64,000 nt of DNA from Thinopyrum elongatum (lineage: Eukaryota; Streptophyta; Magnoliopsida; Poales; Poaceae): contig CM022303.1 of NCBI GenBank assembly GCA_011799875.1, forward strand, positions 297,612,362 through 297,676,361, written 5' to 3'. The notes under the pieces were generated by a model that was given only the letters and a program-made list of their open reading frames with translations, made no database searches and was not told the DNA's origin. A program made the position numbers and the translations under genes. Below are positions 1 through 11,715 of this stretch, piece after piece; position 1 is the first letter of the stretch, and the number at the start of each line of letters is the position of its first letter.

Positions 1-2513
1 CAAGCAATTGTTTCATACTTTTAATGTTCTCAAGCTTTTTCAACTTTCACGCAATACATGAGCATGAGCCATGGATATAGCACTATAGGTGGAATAGAAT
101 ATGGTGGAGGTTGTGAGGAGAAGACAAAAAAGGAGAAAGTCTCACATTAGCTAGGAAAATTAATGGGCTATGGAGATTCCCATCAATTGATATCGATGGA
201 AGTGAGTAGGGATGGCCATGCAACGGATGCACTAGAGCTATAAGCGTATGAAAGCTCAAAAAGAAACTAAGCGAGTGTGCATCCAACTTGCTTGCTCATG
301 AAGACCTAGGGCAATTTGAGGAAGCCCATCATTGGAATATAAAAGCCAAGTTATATAATGAAAAATCCCCACTAGTATATGGAAGTGACAAAATAGGAGA
401 CTCTCTATCATGAAGAACATGGTGCTACTTTGAAGCACAAGTGTGGAAAAAGGATAGTAACATTGTCCCTTCTCTCTTTTCTCTCATTTCTTTTTGTTTG
501 GGCTCTTTGGCCTCTCTTTTTATTTTGGGCTCTTTGGTCTCTTTTATTTTTAAGTCTGGAGTCTCATACCAACTTGTGAGGGAATCATAGCTTCCATCTT
601 CCTTTCCTCACACGGGACAATGCTCTAATAATGATCATCACACTTTTATTTACTTACAACTCAAGAATTACAACTTGATACTAGAACAAAATATGACTCT
701 ATATGAATGCATCCGGCGGTGTATCGGGATGTGCAATGATCAAGAGTGACATGTATAAAAAATATGAACGGTGGCCAAGCCACAAATACTATGCCAACTA
801 CATGATCATGCAAAGCAATATGACAATGATGGTATGTGTCATAATAAACAGAACGGTGGAAGTTGCATGGCAATATATTTCGGAATGGCTATGGAAATGC
901 CATAATAGGTAGGTATTGTGGCTGTTTTGAGGAAGGGTATATGGTGGGTTTAATGCACCGGCGAAAGTTGCGCGGTACTAGAGAGGCTAGCAATGGTGGA
1001 AGGGTGAGAGTGCGTATAATCCATGGACTCAACATTAGTCATAAATAACTCACATACTTATTGCAAAAAATTATTAGCAATCAAAGAAAAGTACTAATAT
1101 GCATTCTCCTAGGGGGATATATTGGTAGGAAAAGACCATCGCTCGTCCCCGACCACCACTCATAAGGAAGACAATCAAAAAATAAATCATGCTCCGACTT
1201 CATCACATAACGGTTCACCATACGTGCATGCTACGGGAATCACAAACTTTAACACAAGTATTTCTACCAATCCATAATTACTCACTAGCATGACTCTAAT
1301 ATCAGCATCTTTATATCTCAAAACAAATGCAAGGAATCAAACTTCTCATATTATTCAATGCTCTTATATGAAAGTTTTTATTATATCCCTCTTGGATGCC
1401 CATCATATTAGGACTAAATTCATAACCTAAGCAAATTATCATGCTGTTTAAAGACTCTCAAAATAATATAAGTGAAGCATGAGAGTTCATAAATTTCTAT
1501 AAAATAAAACCACCACCGTGCTCTAAAAAGATATAAGTGAAGTACTAGAGCAACTACCTAGCTCAAAAGATATAAGTGAAGCACATAGAGTATTCTAATA
1601 AATTCACGATTAATGTGTGTCCCTCTCAAAAGGTGTGTACAGCAAGTATGATTTTGGCAAACTAAAAAGCAAAGACTCATATCATACAAGACGCTCCAAG
1701 CAAAACACATATCATGTGGTGAATAAAAATATAGTCTCAAGTAAATTTACCGATGGATTGAAGACAAAAGAGGGGATGCCATCCGGGGCATCCCCAAGCT
1801 TAGATGCTTGGTTGTACTTGAATATTACCTTTGGGTGCCTTGGGCATCCCCAAGCTTAGTCTCTTGCCACTCCTTATTCCGTTGTCCATCAAAACTTTAC
1901 CCAAAACTTGAAAACTTCGCAACACAAAACTCAACAGAAAACTTGTAAGATCCGTTAGTATATTAAAATAAATCACCACTTTAGGTACTGTTGTGAACTC
2001 ATTATATATTTATATTTGTCTAATATCTACTGTTTTCCAACTTCTCCATGGTTCATACCACCCGATACTACCCATAGATCCATCAAAATAAGCAAACAAC
2101 ACATAGAAAACAAAATCTATCAAAAACAGAACAGTCTGTAGTAACCAGAATATTAGTCATACTTATGTAAACCCACAAATTCTGAAAAAACAGGTCCGCA
2201 TAGGAAATTCATATATAAATTTTTTGTAAAAAATTCAGAATTTTTTCATGCTGCAGTGAACTTAAATAATTCTATTACTGGACGAAAAAGTTTCTGTTTT
2301 TCAGCAAAACCAAATCAACGATATACCAAAGTATCCCAAAGGTCTTGCATGGATCAAACACTAATTAAAACACCAAAACACAATTAATATAGATTTAATA
2401 ATGTGTATTTATTGGAAAACAGGAGCAAAAACAAAAAACACAAAATAAAAAATTGGGTTGCCTCCCAACAAGCGCTATTGTTTAACGCCCCTAGCTAGGC
2501 ATAAAACATAGAT
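1..2513 (-). other. R, 3' non-coding internal region
   Basis: No coding region is supported here; the short frames are AT-rich noise. The stretch aligns by eye, reversed, with 51150-53870 of element F: both contain the duplicated motif AAGCTTGGGGATGCC (about 1780-1860 here, 51930-52020 in F) and runs of TGCTTCACTTATATC. At about 2460-2490 the reverse strand has GCGCTTGTTGGGAGGCAACCC, which corresponds to the GCGCTGCCAGGGAGACAACCC-like stretch of F near 51190. It is the region between the coding part and the 3' polypurine tract. Confidence 0.7.
1460..1600 (-). repeat. Degenerate CTTCACTTATATC repeats in R
   Basis: Three or four degenerate copies of a unit built around GATATAAGTGAAG (reverse: CTTCACTTATATC) occur here. 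The same unit occurs four to five times at 52170-52390 on the plus strand of F, so it is a shared feature of the 3' region of this Athila-type group. Confidence 0.6.
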
Positions 2514-4598
2514 CTAGGTATTATTTTCTTTGGTATGCAATCCATAAGTGGCCATCATAATAGATTCATATGGCAACTTAATTTTCTTTCTTGGGAAGTG
2601 TTCCATGCCCTTCCTTAATGGAAATTGAAATCTAATGTTTCCTTCTTTCATATCAATAATTGCACCAATCGTTCTAAGGAAAGGTCTACCAAGAATAATA
2701 GGACATGTAGGATTTCAATCTATATCAAGCACAATAAAATCTATGGGCACATAATTCCTATTTGCAACAATAAGAACATCATTAATCCTTCCCATAGGTT
2801 TCTTAATAGTGGAATACGCTAGATGCAAATTCAAAGAACAATCATCAAATTTATGGAAACCTAGCACATCACATAAAGTTTTCGGAATAGTGGAAACGCT
2901 AGCACCCAAATCACACAAAGCATTGCACTCATAATCTTTAATTTTAATTTTAATAGTAGGTTCCCACTCATCATAAATCTTTCTAGGGATTGAAACTTCC
3001 AACTCAAGTTTTTCTTCAAAAGATTTCATCATAGCATCAACGATATGTTTAGTAAAAGCTTTATTTTGATTATAAGCAAGAGGTGAATTAAGCATGGATT
3101 GCAACAAGGAAATAAAATCTATTAAAGAGAAATTATCATAATTAAAGTCCTTGAAATCCAAAAGAGTGGGTTCATCACTACTTAAAGTTTTGACCACGCC
3201 AATCCCACTTTTATCAATTTTTTCATTAAGATATTCACCCTCCAAATTATTGGGATGCCTTCTAGCTAAAGTTGACTCATCTCCAGTCCCATCTTTATCA
3301 AGTTTTATATTAGAAAACAAAGATTCAATAGGAGTCTCACCAATCACTTTAAGATCTTCATCATTATTATCACAAAAACTAGAAGAACATGCTTTTTCTA
3401 GCCAATCTCTCTTAGCACGCATCCTAGCGGTTCTCTCTTTACATTCATCCATAGAAATTTTAATAGCTTTCAGAGATTCATTAATATCAATCTTGGGTGG
3501 CATAGATCTAATCTTAAAATAATCAATCTCATGAGAAATTCTATCAACGTTCCTAGCCAAATCATCAATCTTAAGCAATTTTTCTTCTACCATAGCATTA
3601 AAATTCTTTTAAGAATTAATGAAATCTTTAATATTATTATCAAGATCAGAGGGTATTTTATTATAATTTCCTTAAGAATTGTTGTAGGAATTACCATAAT
3701 TATTAGAGGAATTACTAGGAAACGGCCTAGGGTTGAAATTACCTCTATAGGCATTATTACCAAAATTGTTCCTACCAACAAAATTCTCATCCATAGACTC
3801 ATTATTATTATCAATCAAAGTGGACAAAGGCATATCATTAGGATCAATAGGAGCACTCTTACTAGCAATAAATTTCATAAGTTCATCCATCTTTCCACTC
3901 AAAGTATTAATTTCTTCAATCGCATGCACTTTTTTACTAGTAGAAGATCTTTCGGTATGCCATTAAGAGTAATTTGCCATAATATTATCTAGGAGTTTAG
4001 TAGCTTCTCCTAATGTGATTTCCATAAAAGTACCTCCCGCGGTGGAATCTAAAAGATTTCTAGATGCAAAATTCAATCCGGCATAAATTTTTTGTATGAT
4101 CATCCATAAACTTAAACCATGAGTAGGGCAATTTCTTATCATCAATTTCATTCTTCCCCAAGATTGTGAAACTTGTTCATGATCAAGTTGCTTAAAATTC
4201 ATTATATCATTCCTAAGGGAGATGATCTTAGCAGGAGGAAAATACTTGGAAACAAAAGCATCTTTACACTTGTTTCATGAATCAATACTATTTTTAGGCA
4301 AAGATGAAAACCAAGTTTTAGCACGATCTCGTAGTGAGAATGGATATAGCTTCAATTTAACAATATCATTATCCACATCTTTTTTCTTTTGCATATCACA
4401 CAACTCAACGAAAGTATTTAGATGGGATGCATCATCTTCATTAGGACTACCAGAAAATTGATCTTTCATAACAAGATTCAACAAAGCGGCATTAATTTCA
4501 TAAGATTCCGCACTAGTGGCGGGAGCAATCGGAGTACTAATAAAATCATTATTATCAGTGTTGGAAAATTCACACAACTTGGTGTTTTCCTGAGACAT
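2514..4598 (-). pseudogene. gag-pro: R gag-protease polyprotein, five internal stops
   Basis: One reading frame runs from ATG at 4598 to a terminal TAG at 2514-2516 (about 694 codons), broken by stops at 4275-4277, 3963-3965, 3672-3674, 3609-3611 and 2715-2717. The N-terminal part is a typical plant gypsy gag with AKTWFSSLP. An asparagine- and glycine-rich linker follows. The C-terminal third is a retropepsin-like domain with ALCDLGASVSTIPK, the Athila-type variant of the active-site loop, and ILGRPFLRT near the end. Reverse transcriptase and integrase do not follow; the frame goes straight into non-coding DNA. The stop at 4275 fits TGG to TGA and that at 3963 fits CAA to TAA. The frame is certain; the original residues at the stops are inferred. 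Confidence 0.85.
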
Positions 4599-4810
4599 CG
4601 GGACAAAGCAAGCAATCTAACACACAAGCAAACAAAAAGCAAACGAAAAAGACGAACGAAAGAAGGGCGAATAAAAAGGCAAATATTTTTGTGTTTTTCT
4701 GTAAATGTTTTAGAAGTGGGGGAGAAGAAAACGAGAGGCAAATGACAAATAATGTAAGTGCAAGAGATGAGAGTTTATGATATGTACTTGGTAGGCTTGA
4801 TGTAGAACCT

Positions 4811-4827
4811 CCCTGGCAACGGCGCCA
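4811..4827 (-). promoter_or_regulatory. R primer-binding site, tRNA-Asp type
   Basis: The reverse strand reads TGGCGCCGTTGCCAGGG, matching the 3' end of plant tRNA-Asp with one mismatch. It sits 11 bases inside the LTR edge. A tRNA-Asp primer is usual for the Athila lineage, which agrees with the protease type. Confidence 0.85.
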
Positions 4828-4838
4828 GAAATTCTTCC

Positions 4839-4914
4839 TGCTACTTCTTGAGCTTGCGTTAATTTTTCCCTTGAAGAGAAAAGGGTGATGCAGCAAAGTA
4901 GAGATAAGTATTTC
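4839..4914 (-). repeat. R 5' LTR, inner end (fragment 3 of 3)
   Basis: This is the last 76 bases of the R 5' LTR, ending GTAGCA at 4839 on the reverse strand. It continues at 13453 once CACTA-1 and one copy of its TTC duplication are removed, giving an uninterrupted GTATTTCCCTCAG. Confidence 0.8.
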
Positions 4915-5127
4915 CACTGGTACAACGAGGTGCTATACAAACGGTTTTTAACCCCTTTTCGCGACGGTGTTTTGAACCGTCGCCTAGTGAGTGACTGCGA
5001 TAGGGGGGTCCTTCCCACACGACCCAGAAACCGTCGGGGATAGGCCCTCCGGTCACACATGCTCGGCAAAATGAGGTCATGTGCGACGGGCGAGCGATCA
5101 AATACGGTTATACAGGCCCAATCGGTT

Positions 5128-5340
5128 CCGGTCGTAAGAACATCCCACACAGTCAGTCCCAAACAAATGTTTCCGTTTGTTATGTACATTCCACACAGTC
5201 AATCCAAGGAATACGTTTTCGTTCTTATGTACATCCCACACAGTCAATCCAGGGAAAACGTTTCCGTTCGTATGTACATCCCACACAGTCAATCCAGGGA
5301 AAATGTTTCCGTTCGTATATACATCCCACATAGTTTTATG
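5128..5340. repeat. Subterminal tandem repeats of CACTA-1, left end
   Basis: About four and a half units of 45-46 bases, core ACATCCCACACAGTCAATCC, with an A/T/C-variable remainder. Such arrays are binding sites for TNPA-like proteins in En/Spm elements. They create spurious frames in several phases that read repeatedly IPHSQSRE. Confidence 0.85.
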
Positions 5341-5771
5341 TATAGCCTCGTGTGTGATAGGTGTAACTATCACACACGCTCTGCCTCGGTTAACCGTTTG
5401 CTTTTATTCAACTACATCACACATGATTTGATGAAGAAAACTGTATGGCATTGGGCTATCCATCACAAGCGCTTTTACTGCTAGAACTGTTTGCAAAGCT
5501 CCATGACCCATTTAGCAGGTTTATTAGTTTACAATTAATAATTCCAGTATTACGCAAATTCACATTTCATATCGAACAGTTGTTTGCCATTTTCATATCA
5601 GGCACATAAATATATTTTAACATCACAGTATGATAGCTACCTGAAAACAACACAGTACAGCATATAGCTAGTTCACCTTCATAAGAACAATATTAGAACA
5701 ATATATTCATTTCCCTAATCGAGATCATCCAGGCTCGTCTTATCCACCTGTGCTTTCAGTTCAGTAAGAAC
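5341..5771. other. CACTA-1 spacer
   Basis: It contains a few diverged copies of the GTGTGATA/TATCACAC subterminal word near 5350-5380 and the likely 3' untranslated region of the GRF gene. Nothing else is recognised. Confidence 0.5.
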
Positions 5772-7090
5772 CTAGTTTGCACTGGCCAACTGGGAAAGTG
5801 CCTCCTCCTTCGGCAACACCATCTTAGCAAAGTCTAATTTAAAAAATCTGAGCTCATTCTCCATCTTCCTCTTTTTATCCCGCGTCTTCAAATATTCTTC
5901 AGCATTGACAACACTTCCTCTAAGCCTACCTCTGTTCTCTTCCTCATACATGCTCCAGAGCTTTGCTAGGCACATCTTCAAAGACTGTGGCCACTCTTGA
6001 TCAACCCACTCCAGGTAAGAACACTTTCGTTCATCCTATAATATTTAAAACTATATCAGGAACAATTGTAGGGGAAATGGGTTTCTAGCAACATAGAAAA
6101 TCACCAAATACATATTTTGAAAAACTGAAGAAACAGGTTAATTATGACATATCTTCTCAAAAAGATCAATGTGCAAATGAATTAATTGCTACTGAGACAA
6201 CAACCAAATTCTGAAACATCAGAAGCTATAAATAACTACAACAACGCTACAAGTTCTTAGTCATGTACTATAAATAACAAATTGACATTTTATGAGGAAG
6301 CTAAATATAACTGCAATAGCATAGCGATAGTGTTTGGATGATAGCAAATTGATACTAACAGGTGTGTACATGCACAAATTTAGTAACATAGAACTAATAG
6401 CACTAAGGCCGTCTACTATGTATGCCAAAACCAGTGTAAAGACAACTGTTGCTACATTTGGCACTGGTGCCCTGCACTGGCGAGCCGATGTAGCGGGAAA
6501 AAAATCAGGGACCCGAACTCCGGAGCACCTAGTTGCTCCGATGCCCAATTTCTTCATGCCATAAAGATTTAGTATTTTACTGCTTGGCTACTCGGATGTG
6601 TGGACCAAAGTTGGCTGCACAAACTGCTGAAGCGGTGCAAAATAATTTTCTAATGGCACCGCTGATGAGATGGCAACATTTTTAGATACTAGGTACAAAC
6701 TGTGACACTGTCTTAACATCCAGAATAACATAGCACAGTGACAGTGTCTGAATCACATCTAACAGATGATTTGTAGCAACGAAAGTGGGGCTAACCTTCT
6801 GTGCACATGCCAGAAACTTCCTCCCACTGTCCACAGATTCAAACGCAACTAGCTTCACGCATGGAGATTGATGGTGACAACGAGCAGGCAGATCTTCAGC
6901 CACCCCGCTCCATTCGTTGCAACTGATGGTCCTAGGGAGCTACAAGAGTAAGAAATGACTCAAATCGACCATTGGGTTAAAATCCTTCATTCCAAGTCAT
7001 AACCCGAGAGTGAGAAGAGAGGCATACCCGGTTGCTAAAAAATTCGTCGTCGGAGGAGGAACCGCTGAAGAGGTCATTGAAGAAGACCAT
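5772..7090 (-). CDS. GRF-type zinc-finger/coiled-coil protein carried by CACTA-1, three exons
   Basis: The model is complement(join(5772..6035, 6796..6939, 7028..7090)), 156 residues. Exon 1 gives an acidic N-terminus (MVFFNDLFSGSSSDDEFFSN) and ends at a GTATGC donor. Exon 2 starts after TTGTAG and encodes ARCHHQSPCVKLVAF and SGRKFLACAQK. Exon 3 starts after TATAG and encodes ERKCSYLEWVDQEWPQSLK, then a charged, probably coiled-coil tail (EEENRGRLRGSV, KRKMENELRFFKLDFAKMV). The C/H-C-GR-C-C-W spacing fits the GRF zinc finger, a nucleic-acid-binding fold common in small wheat proteins. All exon junctions are phase 0 and no internal stop is present, so this is the only apparently intact gene of the transposon. 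Its role is unknown; it may be captured host DNA or an accessory transposon gene. Splice sites are predicted by eye. Confidence 0.75.
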
Positions 7091-7561
7091 GGCGACCCAG
7101 GTGGTAGGATGTGAGACGGCGAGAGCAGGAAGCAAGCGAGGAAGTGGGTATAGCTTCAGAAGGAAGGAAGGAGGAAACAGGGGAAATGTGACTTGTGGTC
7201 GGGGAGAAAAGGGGGTGGGGAGGGGGGCGGGGGTAGATATTTCGGCGGTAGGCCAAAAAATTCGAAATGTGGAGGGAAACTTTGCGCGCGGTGCTGCCGG
7301 ACACCATTCACTTTGAACGATTGTGTGCATCGCAAACGATTCTTCTGCTTTACGCACATGGGATGAGTTTGATAATTCAAATTTTGGTGGAAATTTCCCT
7401 GGGTACTGTCCTCATCCACGTCAGTGTATAATTTAACATCGCTTGCTAATTTGGGCACACAAAAGAGCGTACAGCACACAGATCACACTTACTGAATCGA
7501 GCAATTTTAGTAATTAAACAGAGCCAGTTGACCTGAAAATTGCTCTAACAAAAGACCAGCA
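7091..7561. other. CACTA-1 spacer, upstream of the GRF gene
   Basis: This purine-rich stretch upstream of the GRF gene start should contain its promoter, but I see no clear TATA box. Frames here on both strands (7032-7357) are low-complexity and overlap exon 1. Confidence 0.4.
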
Positions 7562-8299
7562 TTAAAAACAAAGCCTAAGTATGCATAATTTTACCAAAGC
7601 CGCCACCGCACCGGACAATGCATCGCCGGTGTGAGATGAGACGTCGATGACTTGTCCTGGCAACATGCCGCCGTTGGTGGACTCCGCGTCCCCCCTGCTG
7701 AAGTCGACCGCGTCCTCGTCCTCGGTGCCGCCCTCAAGGTTGTAGTACTTGTAGTAGTGGCTGCGCCAGATTTCGCGTTGGTACTCCACCGCCGATTCCT
7801 CGACGGACAGACTCTTCTCTACCTAGACCTCGGCCACGTGCAACTCCTCCTCCCGGCATTCCTCGATCTCCGCCGCCTCCTGCATCTCCAGCTCCCGCTC
7901 GGCGATCTCATGAGGAAGCAGGTACTCCATGGCCACCGCGGCCTTTTCGGACGTCGGTTGCATGCTGGATTCTGAGGTGGCCTGGAATATCTTGGCGTGT
8001 GCGTCCTCGATCTTGGCATGGATGGCCTCGACCCGTGCCAGGGCGACATCGGTGGCACGGACGGTAGCTCGAGCCCTCTCGGCGTTTGCAGCCATCGTCG
8101 CAGCAGCTGCTGTAGCCGTCTCGGCTGCTGCAGCTGCTCTGTCGGCTGCCGCAGACGCCCTCTCGGCGGATGCGGCCGCGCTCAATGCGGATGCGGCAGC
8201 ACTCTCGACGTAGGCGGCTGCGCTGTCGACGCAGGCGGTGGCGCTCGGGGAGGTCACAGCCACCGTATGGGCCCGCACGAAGCGTTTCCACGGTGTCAT
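7562..8299 (-). pseudogene. Alanine-rich coiled-coil protein in CACTA-1, one internal stop
   Basis: A single frame runs from ATG at 8299 (MTPWKRFVRAHTVAV) to a stop at 7562-7564, 245 codons, broken only by TAG at 7823-7825. The first 100 residues are a long alanine/serine/glutamate stretch with repeated ASAAADRAAAAAETA-like heptads, predicted to be helical or coiled coil. The second half is acidic, with EIEECREEELHVAEV before the stop and VEYQREIWRSHYYKYYNLEGG after it, so the reading frame clearly continues. A GTAAAA donor near 7595 may end an exon there, in which case the last residues are not real. It lies about 470 bases upstream of the GRF gene on the same strand. I do not recognise the family. 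Confidence 0.6.
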
Positions 8300-8544
8300 C
8301 TTTGCAAGAAGGGGTTTCGGGAATGGGGATCGGGATTCGTGGATTCGGGGGTTGCCGGCACTGAAGCAGACAAGCCGGCGAAGCTTAAGGAGGAAGACTT
8401 AGATAGACCCATGAATTTTCATCGCAAACGGTTCCAACAAAAAACCTGTGTGTGATGTTGTTGATATTTTTTATTAGCTGTGAAAGACAAATTTGGAGTA
8501 AAGTGGCAACGGATGGTGTTTTAAATGTACGAGAAAATTTGTAG

Positions 8545-10349
8545 TACTAATACAACTGTTATGTCAAAATTTGTAAAATTTCAGGGGTCATTTGACCTTT
8601 TAAGACATTTTAAGTGATTTTCTAGCCATTTAATGACCATAATTCAAATTTGAACTACATCTACATGCAACGGCTAACCATAACGGTTTGAAAAATCATA
8701 TTTGTGTACTTGTGTGCGAGTTAATTCCATGTGCAGTAAATTGAAAGGAATTTTCAAACATATTGGTGTCACGCCCTGGACACATGCATGGAGTGCCATG
8801 GCATTTAAATTCCAAAAAATAAAAAAAGATCTGAAACACATGAAACCTTGCTTGATGTAATGCCATGCCACCAAGATGATGTGCTAAAAAATTTGGCATG
8901 TTTGACGAAAGTTTAGACACACACCCCTCACAAACCGGAGCAACTCACTACAAGGCTCGTGGTTCCGAGTGGGAACAATGCATGTTTGATGATGAACGAG
9001 AGATAGCTTCCTCTTACGACCTTCAAATTTTTTCTACATTTAACGTGCACTAATACAACTATCATGGGAAAAATTGGAAAATTCTAGGGGTCATTTGACA
9101 TTTTAAAGACATTTAAGTGATTTTCTAGCCATTTAATGACCGTAATTCAAATTTGAACTACATCTACATGCAACGGCTAACCATAACGGTTTGAAAAATA
9201 ATATTTGTGTACTTGTGTGCGAGTTAATTCCATGTGTAGTAAATTGGAAGGAATTTTCAAACATATTGGTGTCACGGCCTGGACACATGCATGGAGTGCC
9301 ATGGCATTTAAATTCCAAAAAAATAAAAAATGATCAGAAACACATGAAATCTTGCTTGATGTAATGTCATGCCACCAAGATGATGTGGTAAAAAATTTGG
9401 CATGTTTGACGAAAGTTTGGACACACACCCCTCACAAACCGGAGCAACTCACTAGAAGGCTCGTGGTTCCGAGAGGGAACAATGCATGTTTGATGACGAA
9501 CGGGAGATAGCTTCCTCTTACGGCCTTTAAATTTTTTCTACATTTAACGTGCACTAATACAACTGTTATGTGAAAAATTGGAAAATTCTAGGGGTCGTTT
9601 GACCTTTTAAAGACATTTAAGTGATTTTCTAGCCATTTAATGACCGTAATTCAAATTTGAACTACAACTACATGCAACGGCTAACCATAACGGTTTGAAA
9701 AATCGTATTTTTGCGTACTTGTGTGCGAGTTAATTTCATGTGCAGTAAATTGGAAGGAATTTTCAAACATATTGGTGTCATGGCCTGGACACATGCATGG
9801 AGTGCCATGCCATTTAAATTCCAAAAAATTAAAAAATGATTAGAGACACATGAAACCTTGCTTGACGTAATGTCATGCCACCAAGATGATGTGGTAAAAA
9901 AATTGGCCTGTTTGATGAAATTTTGGACATACACTCCTCACAAACCAGAGCAACTCATTAGAAGGCTCGTGCTTTCAAGAGGGAACAATGCATGTTTGAT
10001 GACGAATCGACGATAGCTTCCTCTTATTGGCTTCAAAACTTTTCTACAGTTAACGTGCACTAATACAACTGTCATGTAAAAATTTGGAAAATTTCAGGGG
10101 TCATTTGACCTTTTTAAGACATTTAAGTGATTTTCAAGCCATTTAATGACCGTAATCCAAATTTGAACTACATCTACATGCAGTGGCTAACCATAACGGT
10201 TCGAAAAATCATAGTTGTGTACTTGTGTGTGAGTTAATTCCATGTACAGTAAATTGGAATGGATTTTCAAACATATTGGTGTCACGGCTTGGACACATGC
10301 ATGGAGTGCCATGGCATTTAAATTCCATAAAATTAAAAAATGATCAGAC
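8545..10349. repeat. Tandem array of about 505 bp x 3.6 inside CACTA-1
   Basis: The marker TACAACTRTYATG recurs at 8551, 9054, 9558 and 10064, giving periods of 503, 504 and 506 bases. Each unit includes GGTGTCAYGSCYTGGACACA near its middle. The fourth copy stops at about 10349. Units differ by scattered substitutions, mostly transitions, and contain no convincing coding frame; the frames reading WNLNAMALHAC are the same repeat translated three times. Confidence 0.9.
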
Positions 10350-10720
10350 GATGTAAATATCTAGTGTTCAAAAAAGAAAATGTAAAGATCTGGCAAGACA
10401 ACTGGGCCCCACACAATTGGCACTCTATTTCGTGCCTCGAGGTTTGGAAGGTGAGTGGCGCGGGTTATTAATCAGACACGGTTCTGTATTGGAAACCGTC
10501 AGCTATTAAGTTCACACACGGCTTTTGCTGCGGGAATCGTGTGTAATTAAAACTACAGTACTCATAAATTTCGACGACCGGCGTGTGTACTGTTCTTGTC
10601 GATCTAGATTCCGGCCGCCAATAAATACTATCTTGCTCACGTCGTCCCGCCTGCATTCTCATCTACATCCTCCCCTCGCTCGCCCTCTCTATATATCTCT
10701 CTCTCTCTCAAATCTCTACC

Positions 10721-11331
10721 ATGGCGCCGCCGATCTGCCCATGCGCTGACGAGGAGGCGCCGCCCCCGAGGATGCTCAGTCGAAGAGCAGCGACGAGGAG
10801 GACCCCTACGCGCCGCCGGATGAGGTTGCGCCGGACCCCCCAACTTTGGAGTGGTTTTGGGGCCAGTACAATCTTTGTCTGTGGAAGTTGCTGCCGCCGG
10901 CTGAGAAAGCCAGGCAAGTGGCGTTCAAGAAGGAGATGGCGGAGGAGGAAGCTAGGTACCAGGCGGCCTGTGAAGCCCGTGATGCCGCCTGGAAAAAGGA
11001 GGCGGTGGAGCTTTGGGGGCGGGCGCGTCGTCGTGCGGAGGAGGTGTATGAAGACGGGTACTTCATGAGGAAGGTCCAAGGCGCTAGGTGCCTCATCGCT
11101 GTGTGGAGGTGGGCCAATAAGCTCCAGCATGCCACCGACGAGGAGCTCCGGTGGGCGCCCAACGAAATGGCAAGATCGTTCGCGCTCGTCCGCCAGCAAG
11201 AGGCAGATCCGTACGTCAAGCGCTGCGAGGCGGAGGAGGCGGAGTACTGCCTCCGCGCTGGGAAGACGCCACGCACCAGGGAGCTGCTGGCGAGGGGCTT
11301 CCGGAATACTGCCCCTAGGAGGGATTATTAG
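10721..11331 (+). pseudogene. Unknown charged helical protein in CACTA-1, frameshifted
   Basis: A TATATATCTCTCTC tract at 10688-10709 precedes ATG at 10721 (MAPPICPCADEEA). After about 13 codons the meaningful frame moves to a second phase, reading SSDEEDPYAPPDEVAP and then an uninterrupted 162-codon frame from 10846 to TAG at 11329-11331. The latter frame has a stop at 10747-10749, so one small indel near 10750-10780 is needed to join them. The protein is rich in Glu, Arg, Ala and Trp (EMAEEEARYQAACEARDAAW, RCEAEEAEYCLRAGKTPRT) and predicted helical. No known domain is recognised. It may be a captured host gene or a family-specific transposon gene. The same DNA is open for 163 codons on the minus strand, but the plus strand has the acidic domain, promoter-like tract and sensible composition. 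Confidence 0.55.
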
Positions 11332-11715
11332 TTTTAGTATTGCTCGTTTTCAATTTTATGCATTGTACCTAGTAGCTAAATATCATCACGTATATGTGAT
11401 GATATTATATATATTCTGTGATGAACTAATGAACAATTAAGATATATTATGAATTCCATTTTCTATCTGTTTTCATATACTAATTTGTATCTAGCTGTTA
11501 TCATCCACATATACAGAATGGAAAGCATATACACACACATTGAAACAGAACATATAAGAACGGAAAACAGAGTACACACATTGAAACAGAGCAATAAATA
11601 GAGCAATATTATGATTGCTGTGAATACATAGCCATCCAAGTCGAAACGACTCAACAAAATAAAACGCGTCCATGAGACCATGACCAGCAGCCCTTGCCTA
11701 CGGTAGCTCTTGGCT

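Noticed and set aside
4811..4827. Fragment of a tRNA-Asp gene
   Set aside because: Only the last 17 bases match and they lie next to an LTR edge; it is a primer-binding site.
5128..5340. CRISPR-like regularly repeated array
   Set aside because: Units are continuous tandem repeats without unique spacers, at a CACTA end in a plant genome.
5059..5484. 141-codon repetitive frame and its neighbours in other phases
   Set aside because: Produced by translating the 45-bp CACTA subterminal repeats; open in several phases without coding signal.
7823..8455. Plus-strand frames of 94-152 codons opposite the alanine-rich gene
   Set aside because: Reading the alanine repeat on the opposite strand gives open Arg/Cys- or Ala-rich frames; composition artefact.
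8674..9934. Repeated frames with WNLNAMALHACVQ
   Set aside because: The same non-coding 505-bp unit translated in successive copies; the frames are short and start at different points.
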